A DNA stretch of 64,000 bases from CAYMZZ01 sp047600605. Its GTDB lineage: Bacteria > Bacteroidota > Bacteroidia > Chitinophagales > Chitinophagaceae. Position numbers and translations under genes: made by a program. The DNA is taken from NCBI GenBank assembly GCA_047600605.1, contig JASGKK010000001.1, positions 496,001-560,000 of the forward strand, read 5' to 3'. The notes beneath the pieces are model-generated. The model did not search any database, was not told the DNA's origin, and was given only the letters and a program-made list of their open reading frames with translations. How positions within the stretch are numbered: the first letter of the stretch is position 1; each line of letters opens with the position of its first letter. Shown here in pieces: positions 24,628-33,142 of this stretch.

Positions 24628-24671
24628 ACGATTGTAGGCCGGCTGGTTAGTTTTACCGGCGCGACAAATTT

Positions 24672-24742
24672 AGTAAGGCAAAAGGCAAAAAGGGCGATGA
24701 GTTATAAGTTTTAAGTGATAAGTATTAAGTAAGGCAAAAGGC
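24672..24742 (+). repeat. Heptamer-word repeat tract H (no mirror arm)
   Basis: A 15-bp direct repeat, AGTAAGGCAAAAGGC, occurs at 24672-24686 and 24728-24742. Between them lie words in 7-bp register with pattern AGTNNTA (TTATA, TTTTA, TGATA, TATTA after AG). The stretch 24697-24714 matches the loop of element D (61209-61226) at 16 of 18 bases. It lies between ftcD and the antiporter gene. Confidence 0.7.
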
Positions 24743-24747
24743 CTGTA

Positions 24748-24769
24748 GGCCCGCCTGGCCAGGCGGGCC
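24748..24769. repeat. 22-bp perfect GC-rich palindrome
   Basis: A perfect self-complementary sequence with half-site GGCCCGCCTGG, directly after tract H and 21 bp before the antiporter stop at 24790. A related CCCGCC/GGCGGG hairpin lies at 49735-49748. It could act as a terminator stem or be a small dispersed repeat. Confidence 0.7.
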
Positions 24770-24789
24770 GGTGATACCATTTCCATCAA

Positions 24790-26931
24790 TCATTTACGTG
24801 GCCTGAACAGATTGCGCAGCCCTCTGCGGATACGGCCCAGGTTATCCAACTGATCCTGGATCGGCGTAAGTGTAATATCATGTGCGCCCATGCCCATATC
24901 CACCACCTCCCCTTGTTTTTGCTCGGGATAGATCAGTACCAGGTTATTGTCGGTATACTGGCGGGCAATTTTACCGGCCAGATTATCAAACTGCGAATAG
25001 TGTGAAACAGTGCCTTTGCGGGCGCTGATGACCAGTAGCAGGTCATGCGGATCGGCGCGCCTGATAGCAGCAGCCATCACTTCGGCATCTTCAATGATCA
25101 ATACAGGAATCTCGCTGGATGCCCGCTGGCGTTTCAATTCATTTTTTATCGCCGTGGCCGTTGTTTCTTTTGTATACAACCTGATTTTAGCATTCAATTC
25201 CTTGCTCAGACGATTGACCTTACGCACCCAATGACTAAAACCAATTTCAAACTCAGCATTGCGGGTCACAAATAAATGGATGCGCCGGGTTGTATTCAAC
25301 GGGTCGCGGAACCGGCAGAGATAAACGGTTTCCCAGGTACTATCCAGCAGATTGGTAGCTGCTGAACCCACTAGTTTGTTGACCAGGAAATCGGTGGCGC
25401 TGACCGTCTGTTCTTCCCACTGCATCACCACATCGGAGATCACCATTTCCTTAACCGTGCGGGCAATACCATTGACGCGGTTGAGGTCTACCCTGTTCAG
25501 TAGCTGTACCTGCGTTTGTGTGCTGGCGGCGTATTTAATCGCACCTTCCAGTTCATGCTGGTTTTGCAGAATTTTATCTTTGACATCCGATGCATCCTGC
25601 TCAACCTGCAGCAGATAAACAGGATTCTTCTCACGGTCTTCATAAATCAATACGGCAAAATCAATCAGCTCTTCCGTATGCTGATCATGATCGGTCGGTA
25701 TAAGAATACGTTCATGCGGATTAAGCAGCTTCGGTGGTACTTCTTCGCGTGCCTGTGTAGCCATACGCCGGCCGGCATTGGCAGTCACAAATGAACCGGT
25801 CATACAAGTGACCAGTATCAGCACAATGGTTCCGTTAAGCACATTTTCATCAATGATATGCATATTGTAACCAATCAGTATTACCGCAATGGTAGCTGCG
25901 GCATGCGATGTACTGAGACCAAACATGAGTTTTCGCTGATCGGCCGAATACCGAAACAGTTTTTGCGTGGCAAATGCTGCCAGCCATTTGGAGGTAAGCG
26001 CCATAAGGGTCAGCGCTACTGCGATATAAAGTGCCTGAGGGCCTTTGAGCAATACACGCAGATCAACGATCATACCCACGCTGATGAGAAAAAAAGGAAT
26101 AAAGATCGCATTGCCGGCAAACTCAAGCCGATTCATCAATGCCGAACTATGCGGGATCAGTTGATTGAGGGCCAGACCCGCCAGGAAAGCACCTATGATT
26201 GCTTCTACTCCCGCCAGCTGGGCCAGGAAAGAAGCGAGGAAAACCAGTGCCAGTACAAAAATGAAGTGGGTGGTTTGATCATCTTTTATTTTCCGGAAAA
26301 ACCAGCGGCCAAGCGGTGGAAACCCGAATAAAACAAAACCGGCAAAAAGCAGAAAAGACACCACCAGCCTGATCCAGAATGCCTGATTCAACTCACCGGC
26401 AGCCGAGCCTGCAATCACAGCCAGGATCAGCAGTACGGCCGTATCTGTGATGATCGTGCCTCCTACGGTTACCGTCACTGCTTCATTCTTGGTGATACCC
26501 ATGCGGCTGGCCAACGGATAGGCTACAAGGGTATGTGTGGCAAACATACTCGACACGAGCAGCGATGCCAGCGGAGAAAAATGAAGCACATAGGTACAAA
26601 GCAGGTAACCAAGCCCCAGCGGAATGGCAAAGGTGAAAAAACCGAATACGAGACTTTTATACTTATTCTTTTTGAACTCGGCCATATCCAGTTCCAGGCC
26701 GGCCAGAAACATGATATAGAGTAATCCTGCTTTGCCAAACAGGTCAATACTGCCGCGGGCAATGATATTAAATCCATGATCACCGATTGCCATACCCGCC
26801 AGTATCAAACCGATAATGCTGGGGATCCTCAGCTTGCGCAGGAGTATTGGCGCGAGCAGGATAATAAAAAGCACGATGGTGAGAATGGGCACCGGGTCTT
26901 TTAGCGGAAACAAAATGTCGATTAAGATCAT
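24790..26931 (-). CDS. CPA2-type cation/proton antiporter with C-terminal USP-like region
   Basis: 713 residues. About the first 400 form a Na+/H+ exchanger domain with a dozen or so hydrophobic helices (ILLRKLRIPSIIGLILAGMAIG, AGLELDMAEFKKNKYK, VEAIIGAFLAGLALN), as in KefB-like CPA2 proteins. The soluble C-terminal region starts at about residue 410 (LNPHERILIPTDHDQHTEELIDFAVLIYEDR) and resembles universal stress protein domains, probably two. It would exchange K+ or Na+ for protons at the inner membrane, perhaps controlled by nucleotide binding in the USP part. A second, different antiporter gene lies 90 bp upstream on the same strand. Confidence 0.9.
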   Translation of the reverse strand: MILIDILFPLKDPVPILTIVLFIILLAPILLRKLRIPSIIGLILAGMAIGDHGFNIIARGSIDLFGKAGLLYIMFLAGLELDMAEFKKNKYKSLVFGFFTFAIPLGLGYLLCTYVLHFSPLASLLVSSMFATHTLVAYPLASRMGITKNEAVTVTVGGTIITDTAVLLILAVIAGSAAGELNQAFWIRLVVSFLLFAGFVLFGFPPLGRWFFRKIKDDQTTHFIFVLALVFLASFLAQLAGVEAIIGAFLAGLALNQLIPHSSALMNRLEFAGNAIFIPFFLISVGMIVDLRVLLKGPQALYIAVALTLMALTSKWLAAFATQKLFRYSADQRKLMFGLSTSHAAATIAVILIGYNMHIIDENVLNGTIVLILVTCMTGSFVTANAGRRMATQAREEVPPKLLNPHERILIPTDHDQHTEELIDFAVLIYEDREKNPVYLLQVEQDASDVKDKILQNQHELEGAIKYAASTQTQVQLLNRVDLNRVNGIARTVKEMVISDVVMQWEEQTVSATDFLVNKLVGSAATNLLDSTWETVYLCRFRDPLNTTRRIHLFVTRNAEFEIGFSHWVRKVNRLSKELNAKIRLYTKETTATAIKNELKRQRASSEIPVLIIEDAEVMAAAIRRADPHDLLLVISARKGTVSHYSQFDNLAGKIARQYTDNNLVLIYPEQKQGEVVDMGMGAHDITLTPIQDQLDNLGRIRRGLRNLFRPRK

Positions 26932-27021
26932 AGGCTTTTATCTCATTCAAAGCTAAGCCATCGTTATTAAGCAGAGATTAAAATACCAGCAGACTTCCTC
27001 AATTTACAAAAAACGTACCGA

Positions 27022-28251
27022 TCACAGAATATCGGGACGTTCTGCAAATTGCGATTCCTCCACAATCTGTTCCGGTTTTTTCTTATAAAAGATCATTCCA
27101 AGAGCCATAATGATACTGGTGGTAAGGATAATAAAGAAAAGGATGCCGTCATTAAAGCTGCTCAGCTTGAGCGAATCGGGTATTTTATAAAAAAGTACAA
27201 TCGTGATAAGACCGCGTGGAATAAAGAAAGACTCGGGAAATAGATTGGTGCGCACAAAAAAGCGGAGGTACAGTATGCGTACCAGGAACAGGGCCAGCAC
27301 TATCAGCCCTCCTGCGAGTAGTATATCGCGTTCGGATAAAAAAGCCAGCGAAATACTGAAGCCAAAAAGAATAAAAAAGAATGTACGGATCAGGAAAGAG
27401 GTTTCTGCCGTAACGGAATGTAAAAGATGACGGAGACCATCTACCTGCTCATGTGGAAAATATTTGATGATGGGTTGCCAGCGTAGTTTTTCCCAGTTAT
27501 TGATCAGCAATCCAAACACGAGAATGATGATAAGAGAAGGCAGGTGAAACAGTTTGCCTCCGGCATAGATCAGGATAAGCAACGCGAATATGAGGAAAAA
27601 CTTGATATTGAGCCGTGTTTTGGCCAGGATTACCAGCAACACGAGCGACAGCACTACAGACAGGATAACCGACAATCCGATATTGGCACCAAAAAGGCCT
27701 ACGGACCCGGCAGAAAGTTTGTCGCCAGAGGTAAAAAAATTAAAGACTATGATGCCAATGATATCTGAAAAGGATGCTTCATAAACGAGAAACTCTTTCT
27801 TTTGTTCACTCAGCGGATGAATACTGGGAATTACAATAGAACTGCTCATAATCGAAAGCGGAATAGCATATACCAGGCATTTATCAAGCGGTTCGTGGAG
27901 CCAGTAGTGAAGGATATACATCAGCAGTACTGTGGATATGGCAAAGATGATCAGAGCCGAAAAGAAGGAGTCGCGGATCAATCCCAGCTTGCTTCGTTCC
28001 AGTTTGAGGTCAAGCCCGGCTTCGAGTACGATCATGATCAATCCTACCACGCCGAGTGACTCCACGAGCTGATCAGAAAAAACAATATCCAGCTTATACA
28101 CATCGGCCAGCGCCCTGAAACCAATGCCAGCAAAAAGTAATAGCAATACAGACGGAATGCGGATGTACTGGCTGAGGATCGAAAAAATATAGGATAGTAC
28201 TACAAGGCTGCACAAGGCTATGAGCACTTGTTCGGTATTGAGTCCATTCAT
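27022..28251 (-). CDS. Cation/proton antiporter, membrane domain only
   Basis: 409 residues, nearly all membrane-spanning (about 11-12 helices). It begins MNGLNTEQVLIALCSLVVLSYIFSILSQYIRIPSVLLLLFAGI. The EAGLDLKLERSKLG and SSSIVIPSIHPLS segments match the NhaP/CPA1-like exchanger family. It ends with a short charged tail and has no USP or TrkA domain, unlike the neighbour. It sits 17 bp downstream of hutI, so the hutI-antiporter-antiporter order may be one transcript. The ion cannot be told from sequence. Confidence 0.85.
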   Translation of the reverse strand: MNGLNTEQVLIALCSLVVLSYIFSILSQYIRIPSVLLLLFAGIGFRALADVYKLDIVFSDQLVESLGVVGLIMIVLEAGLDLKLERSKLGLIRDSFFSALIIFAISTVLLMYILHYWLHEPLDKCLVYAIPLSIMSSSIVIPSIHPLSEQKKEFLVYEASFSDIIGIIVFNFFTSGDKLSAGSVGLFGANIGLSVILSVVLSLVLLVILAKTRLNIKFFLIFALLILIYAGGKLFHLPSLIIILVFGLLINNWEKLRWQPIIKYFPHEQVDGLRHLLHSVTAETSFLIRTFFFILFGFSISLAFLSERDILLAGGLIVLALFLVRILYLRFFVRTNLFPESFFIPRGLITIVLFYKIPDSLKLSSFNDGILFFIILTTSIIMALGMIFYKKKPEQIVEESQFAERPDIL

Positions 28252-28268
28252 GAAAATGAAGGTACGTA

Positions 28269-29510
28269 TTAATCACTTATCCATGTACCATTGATCATGA
28301 CCCGGCTGATGAGGTTACTGCCATAGGCATAAGGCAGATAGGCCAGTGAAGGTACCGGCTTTGTAATAATGAGATTTGCTTTTTTCCCTTTAGCAATACT
28401 TCCAACATGCTGCTGCAGTTCCATGGCAAAAGCGCCATTGATCGTCGCGGCATTGATGGCCTCTTCGGGCAACAGGCGCAACTGTATACAGGCCAGTGAG
28501 AGCATAAAATTCATATTGCCCGAAGGACAGGAACCTGGATTAAAATCCGATGCCAGTGCCAGGGCACAGCCGGCATCTGCCAGCTGCCGGCCGGGCTGAT
28601 AAGCCATTCGCAAAAAGAATGCAGCACCGGGCAGCAATGTACCTATGACCGGCGAAGCAGCCAGCAGGCTGATATCCTGATCAGTCATTGTCTCCAGGTG
28701 ATCTACCGATAGAGCCGGCAATGAAATGGCTGTTTCAATGCCACCAATACTGTTTAGCTGATTCACATGCAGTTTGGGTTTTAGTCCCACCAGCATGCCG
28801 GCCCGGCAAATGCGTTCCGTTTGCTCAGGTGAGAAAAAACCTTTTTCACAAAACACATCTATATAATCCGCCAGCTTTTCTGCTGCAATACGTGGCAGCA
28901 TCTCTTCTATCAGCAGGCGGATATATCCCTCATGGTCCTGCTGATACCCGGGGGGAAAAGCATGTGCCCCGAGAAAAGTGGCGCGGACGGGAACAGCGGT
29001 TGCATCACGCAGTCTTCTGATCACCCGCAGCATTTTCAACTCCGCTTCTACCGTCAGCCCATATCCGCTTTTGATCTCAATGGCTCCTGTGCCGAGCCTT
29101 ATCAATTCCTGCAGCCGGGCATAGGCCAGATTAAATAATTCGTCTTCAGAAGTAGTTTGCAAACGGTGGGCCGAATTGAGAATACCACCTCCCCTTGCAG
29201 CAATCTCTGCATAGCTGAGCCCTTTTATTTTGTCAATAAATTCTGTTTCGCGACTGGCGGCAAAAACCAGGTGTGTATGCGAATCGCACCAGGCAGGCAG
29301 TACGATACGGCCGCTGACATCGGCCACTTCATCAGCAGTTGGTAATACTGTATCCGTCATTTTGCCGTACGCAGCAACTGTATCGTCTTCTATCAGCAAC
29401 CATGCCTGTTCTATTTGTGGCAGATGAGCCAGGGCTTCTCCACGCAAAGCCATTTGCGGTGCATGCACACCAACAAGAAGGGAAATGTTTTTTAAGAGAG
29501 TCGTTGACAC
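28269..29510 (-). CDS. hutI: Imidazolonepropionase
   Basis: Opens the imidazolone ring of 4-imidazolone-5-propionate to give formimidoylglutamate, the substrate of FtcD and HutG encoded nearby. It is an amidohydrolase-fold metalloenzyme; metal and substrate motifs are VLPAWCDSHTHLVFA (HxH), EIKSGYGL, TFLGAHAFP and ALASDFNPGSCPSGNM. The open frame reaches ATG 29573, but the first 21 residues (including SSNYQILKS) are encoded by arm 1 of repeat element B. GTG 29510 (VSTTLLKNISLLVGVH) gives 413 residues, the usual size, and is preferred. hutH and hutU are not in the window. Confidence 0.9.
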   Translation of the reverse strand: MSTTLLKNISLLVGVHAPQMALRGEALAHLPQIEQAWLLIEDDTVAAYGKMTDTVLPTADEVADVSGRIVLPAWCDSHTHLVFAASRETEFIDKIKGLSYAEIAARGGGILNSAHRLQTTSEDELFNLAYARLQELIRLGTGAIEIKSGYGLTVEAELKMLRVIRRLRDATAVPVRATFLGAHAFPPGYQQDHEGYIRLLIEEMLPRIAAEKLADYIDVFCEKGFFSPEQTERICRAGMLVGLKPKLHVNQLNSIGGIETAISLPALSVDHLETMTDQDISLLAASPVIGTLLPGAAFFLRMAYQPGRQLADAGCALALASDFNPGSCPSGNMNFMLSLACIQLRLLPEEAINAATINGAFAMELQQHVGSIAKGKKANLIITKPVPSLAYLPYAYGSNLISRVMINGTWISD

Positions 29511-29511
29511 A

Positions 29512-29625
29512 GATTTGAGGATTTGGTAATTTGAAGATTTGAAAATTGCGGTAGGCCTTAAGAAACGTTTCAAATCAGCAGCAAAATACTCATTTTCAAA
29601 TCTTCAAATTACCAAATCTTCAATC
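29512..29625. repeat. Mirrored octamer-word element B (ATTTGNNN)
   Basis: Left arm 29512-29546 has words ATTTG+AGG, GTA, AAG, AAA. The right arm (29592-29625, reverse strand) has the same order with one base lost in the outermost word. The inner 27 bp (29520-29546) are perfectly mirrored. It fills the gap between two divergent genes (hutI and terC), where promoters would be expected. Confidence 0.87.
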
Positions 29626-29665
29626 ATTCTTTCCTTATCTTTACCCTCACTCATTCATCCTTCTT

Positions 29666-30406
29666 ATGCATTTCCCCGATTTTAGTGATCCCGCCGTATG
29701 GTTAAGCCTGCTTACACTTACATTTCTCGAAATAGTGCTGGGCGTCGATAATATTATTTTTATTTCCATTATTGCCGACAAGCTGGAACCAGCGCAGCAA
29801 CGGCGTGCCCGTAATATCGGCCTTATCCTGGCCATGATCTTCCGCATTGGCCTCCTGCTGACCATTACCTGGATCATGCGGTTGAAAGAGGCCCTGTTTA
29901 CTATATCGTTTATTACAGAGAATGGTCAGCCAATCGGTATCAGCTGGAAAGACCTGATCCTCATTGCCGGGGGGCTATTCCTGATCGTAAAAAGCACACT
30001 GGAAATCCATCATAAGCTGGAAAAGCCTGCCGAAGTACCCGGACAGAAAAAAGTATATGCATCACTTTCTGCGGTGATCCTGCAGATCGTACTGATAGAT
30101 GCCGTCTTTTCCTTTGATTCAATCCTGACGGCGATCGGCATGGTAGAAGAAGTGGCTGTAATGATCCTGGCGGTTATTATCTCCATTGCCGTAATGATGG
30201 CTTTTGCCGGACCTATCAGCCGGTTTATCAATAAGCATCCTACGCTGCAAATGCTGGCCCTCTCCTTTCTGATAGCTATTGGCATTATGCTGGTGGCAGA
30301 AGGGTTTCATCAGAAAATCAGCAAGAGTTATATCTATACAACCATCGCCTTTTCGCTGGTAGTGGAGATGCTGAATATGCGGATTCGTAAAAAGAACGCA
30401 GGCTGA
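29666..30406 (+). CDS. TerC family integral membrane protein
   Basis: 246 residues with about seven hydrophobic segments. It starts MHFPDFSDPAVWLSLLTLTFLEIVLGVDNIIFISII; the GVDNIIF and later IDAVFSFDSILTAIGM acidic membrane motifs are the TerC/Alx hallmark. TerC-type proteins export Mn2+ or other metals, some for newly exported proteins, and some confer tellurite resistance. The other ter genes are absent. The gene is flanked on both sides by ATTTGNNN mirrored-word elements (B and C). Confidence 0.93.
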   Translation: MHFPDFSDPAVWLSLLTLTFLEIVLGVDNIIFISIIADKLEPAQQRRARNIGLILAMIFRIGLLLTITWIMRLKEALFTISFITENGQPIGISWKDLILIAGGLFLIVKSTLEIHHKLEKPAEVPGQKKVYASLSAVILQIVLIDAVFSFDSILTAIGMVEEVAVMILAVIISIAVMMAFAGPISRFINKHPTLQMLALSFLIAIGIMLVAEGFHQKISKSYIYTTIAFSLVVEMLNMRIRKKNAG

Positions 30407-30412
30407 TTGTTA

Positions 30413-30532
30413 GATTTGGGGATTTGAAAATTTGATGATTTGGAGATGGTTTTTCCGAAGTGTTGGTTCAAATTAAGAGCCTACTATTTTCCACTCATTT
30501 TCAAATTCTCAAATCATCAAATTTTCAAATCA
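30413..30532. repeat. Mirrored octamer-word element C (ATTTGNNN)
   Basis: Left arm words from 30414: ATTTG+GGG, AAA, ATG, GAG. The right arm (to 30532, reverse strand): ATTTG+AAA, ATG, AGA, AAA. 22 bp (30421-30442 and 30510-30531) are perfectly mirrored. It lies between the convergent terC gene and the next gene, and supplies the TGA stop of the latter (30525-30527). Confidence 0.87.
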
Positions 30533-30998
30533 TCTCTTCCAGTTGTTTCCTCAAATCATATTGTATGTCTTCATGCAATTCATCTATGGCTGCATATAGC
30601 TTTTTGAGCTGCTGATTGTACATATTCAGAATTATCTGGCTTTTTTCGAAGGGAATGCCGGAGGCTTTGAGCTTTGCACAGAAATGCAGGAGCAGTTCGG
30701 CTTCGGCCTGTTTGCTGCCCATATAGCGCACATGTTTGCTGACGATTCTCACTATTTTGCGAAGACTTTTTTTGACAAAATAGAGATGTGAGATATTGAT
30801 CTCTTCAAACTGGGCGTCCATTTCCTGTTTCACATTTTCAATATAGCCGGCTTCATCATGCGCCTCAAAAAGCAGGTAGGTCAGTAATTCCTTATTTTCC
30901 TTTTTGAACCGTGAGAGGCGCAGGCAAAGAGCCACCAGTTCGGCCGGTTTACGGCCTGTCAGTTCCTGTTTTATCTCATGAACAGTTGCAGCACGCAT
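30525..30998 (-). CDS. Conserved-looking helical protein, function unknown
   Basis: 157 residues, no signal peptide, mostly helical and charged (ELTGRKPAELVALCLRLSRFKKENKELLTYLLFEAHDEAGY...). I do not recognise the family. The codon pattern and lack of competing frames support a real gene, and similar short cytoplasmic proteins occur in Bacteroidota. The last codons and the TGA stop lie inside the right arm of repeat element C, so the C-terminal end (LEEMI) may have been set by the repeat. Upstream, 94 bp separate it from the divergent GAPDH-like gene. Confidence 0.75.
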   Translation of the reverse strand: MRAATVHEIKQELTGRKPAELVALCLRLSRFKKENKELLTYLLFEAHDEAGYIENVKQEMDAQFEEINISHLYFVKKSLRKIVRIVSKHVRYMGSKQAEAELLLHFCAKLKASGIPFEKSQIILNMYNQQLKKLYAAIDELHEDIQYDLRKQLEEMI

Positions 30999-31092
30999 AG
31001 TCGTAATAGCGGATCAACAGAGGCCGAAAAGCCAATATGTATCCTATTTCTTTTCTTTTATAGATATTTGCAGTCCAAAAATAAAGGAGTTC

Positions 31093-32082
31093 ATGCGAGT
31101 AGCGATCAATGGAATGGGACGTATTGGCCGGTTATTGTTCCGGCGCCTGGTACACCAGCCCGGTATTGAGCTGGTAGCAGTCAATGATATTATGCCTACA
31201 GATAATCTGTTTTATCTGTTAAAGTATGATTCGGTGTATGGCACTTATGCCGGTTCGCTGAGTCTGGAAAACGATACCATCGTGGCCGATGGTCATCGGG
31301 TACGGGCTTTTCAGACCGGGCATCCGGCCCAGCTACCCTGGCGTGAGCTGGAGGTGGATGTGGTGCTCGAATGCAGCGGCAGCTTCAGTAAAAAAGCGGC
31401 CGCAGAAGAACATCTGAAGTCCGGTGCCCGAAAAGTGCTGTTGTCTACCACCGGCTCTACGGATATTCCCCTTATGATCTATGGCTTCAATCATAGCAGC
31501 CTGACGGCCGATACACATATCATTTCGCCGGGCGGATGTATGACCAACTGCTCGGTGCATCTCATTTATATCCTGAATGCAATCGGTATCCGGTCGCTGC
31601 AGGTCAATATGCTGCATTCCTATACGTCCAGGCAGGAACTGGTAGATGCTCCCCATAACCAGTTTCGCCGGGGAAGGGCTGCTGCGGAATCGATCATACC
31701 TGTGGAGATAGACCTGCATCAATCGCTGGAGCGGTTATTGCCGGGTATGAAAGGAAAGCTCGCATCGGTATCTACCCGGGTACCGGTCGCCAATGGAGCC
31801 ATGGGCGATTTCAGCGTGGTATTTCATGAACCCGTAACCCCCGATAGGATCAATGAACTTTTCCGCAAATCGGCCGAAAATGATTTTAAAGGTATCGTTG
31901 GTTACACCGAAGAGCCGTTGGTCTCGCTGGATATTAAGTCAAATACACATTCCTGCCTCATCGATGGCACGCTTACCTCAGTAGTAGGTAATCATGCCCG
32001 CATCATTGCCTGGTTTGATAATGAATACGGTTTTACCAGCCGCATGATCGACTGGCTGGAATACTGGAAAAAATTTCTGTAA
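31093..32082 (+). CDS. Divergent GAPDH/erythrose-4-phosphate dehydrogenase-like protein
   Basis: 329 residues of the phosphorylating GAPDH fold. The NAD site NGMGRIGRLLFR is intact, as are the catalytic Cys149 and the His of NMLHSYT (about 175). But the usual SNASCTTN reads SPGGCMTN (Ser148 to Gly, Thr150 to Met), and the TG of the phosphate-binding loop is missing: after IIP it reads VEIDLHQSLERLLP. E. coli Epd has a similar IIPVDTKLAAGITRFFP stretch, and DAPHNQFRRGRAAAES also resembles Epd. It is therefore unlikely to be the glycolytic enzyme; erythrose-4-phosphate dehydrogenase (PLP synthesis) or another aldehyde dehydrogenase role fits better. It is convergent with the next gene, with 2 bp between stops. 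Confidence 0.85.
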   Translation: MRVAINGMGRIGRLLFRRLVHQPGIELVAVNDIMPTDNLFYLLKYDSVYGTYAGSLSLENDTIVADGHRVRAFQTGHPAQLPWRELEVDVVLECSGSFSKKAAAEEHLKSGARKVLLSTTGSTDIPLMIYGFNHSSLTADTHIISPGGCMTNCSVHLIYILNAIGIRSLQVNMLHSYTSRQELVDAPHNQFRRGRAAAESIIPVEIDLHQSLERLLPGMKGKLASVSTRVPVANGAMGDFSVVFHEPVTPDRINELFRKSAENDFKGIVGYTEEPLVSLDIKSNTHSCLIDGTLTSVVGNHARIIAWFDNEYGFTSRMIDWLEYWKKFL

Positions 32083-32084
32083 GA

Positions 32085-33074
32085 TCAGCGCAGCACAGCG
32101 ATCTGATCGATCCATTCCATCACCTGCACGCCTTCCAGGGCCGTGCAGGGATTATCTGTTTTTCCCTGAAAATACTCCACTACCTGACGGATCATAGGTT
32201 CCTGCACATGAGGTAATGGGGGAAATTCGTAAGCCGTCATTTGCCCGTTTTTTATGAGCCGGAGCGGAGCCTGTTCAAAGAAACTGAACCGTATTTCCCC
32301 ATCGGTGCCGGTGATCACACATTCGTCCTCCTGCATCTTTGAAGCAGGCTGGTTAAAATTCCAGATGCCAGTAAACAGTATGCGCTGTGGCCAGACGATC
32401 GTACCACTTACCAGGTCGGGAGCTGCATAAGTTCCGCTCTGCTGCAATGCCATGCCCTGTACAGCAGAAGCAGCTCCAAAAAGATAGTAGAGTATGTCCA
32501 GTTGATGCGGGGCCAGATCATGAAACAAACCACCGCCTGCAATGGCAGGATCCACCCGCCAGGCAGTACGTGATTGAGCCAGTTGTGCAGTACTTAGCAG
32601 GTGACGTGAACAGGCAATATACACCAGTTGTATTTTACCAATTGCTTCTCCGGCGATCAGTTCTTTCAGTTTCTTATAAAATGGTTGCTCACGGCGGTAA
32701 TGTGCTACCGTAAGTTTTACCCCAGCCTGTATTGCAGCAGCCGCTACCCGCTGTGCTGCCGGAGCATCGGGTGTCATAGGTTTTTCGAGATATACGGGCT
32801 TACCTGCTGCAATGGCCTGCAGTGCATATGTCTCGTGCGAGGAAGGCGGTGTGGCGATATAAATAGCATTTACCTCCGGATCATTGATAAGCGCTGTGGC
32901 ATCTGCATACCACCTGGGCACGCCGTGCCGCTGTGCATAATCCGCTGCCAGCCCTGCATTGCGCCGCATGACGGCAATCAGCCGTGAACCCGGCACTTTA
33001 TTGAAGGCCGGACCACTTTTTACCTCTGTAACGTCTCCGCAACCGATAATTCCCCAGTTGATCATTTGCTCCAT
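32085..33074 (-). CDS. Gfo/Idh/MocA family oxidoreductase
   Basis: 329 residues from ATG 33074 (MEQMINWGIIGCGDVTEVKSGPAF); the frame is open from 33095. N-terminal Rossmann domain with GIIGCGDV, then the family motif YLEKPM (EKP) in AIAAGKPVYLEKPMTPDAPAA. The C-terminal substrate domain includes AIAGGGLFHDLAPHQLDILYYLFG with the usual Gly-Gly...His-Asp...His-Asp pattern. It is a NAD(P)-dependent sugar or polyol dehydrogenase-type enzyme; the substrate is unknown. Neighbours give no pathway clue, though an aldose epimerase-like gene is close by. Confidence 0.9.
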   Translation of the reverse strand: MEQMINWGIIGCGDVTEVKSGPAFNKVPGSRLIAVMRRNAGLAADYAQRHGVPRWYADATALINDPEVNAIYIATPPSSHETYALQAIAAGKPVYLEKPMTPDAPAAQRVAAAAIQAGVKLTVAHYRREQPFYKKLKELIAGEAIGKIQLVYIACSRHLLSTAQLAQSRTAWRVDPAIAGGGLFHDLAPHQLDILYYLFGAASAVQGMALQQSGTYAAPDLVSGTIVWPQRILFTGIWNFNQPASKMQEDECVITGTDGEIRFSFFEQAPLRLIKNGQMTAYEFPPLPHVQEPMIRQVVEYFQGKTDNPCTALEGVQVMEWIDQIAVLR

Positions 33075-33142
33075 AAGCCGATTGTTGGTGATCAAAGATA
33101 ACAGCGCTATGATAAATAGCGATGATTGGTTAATTTTAGTAC

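Noticed and set aside
24790..28251. Antiporter genes as part of a functional hut system
   Set aside because: Same strand and tight spacing suggest co-transcription, but nothing in the sequences ties them to histidine use, so I kept this only as a hypothesis.
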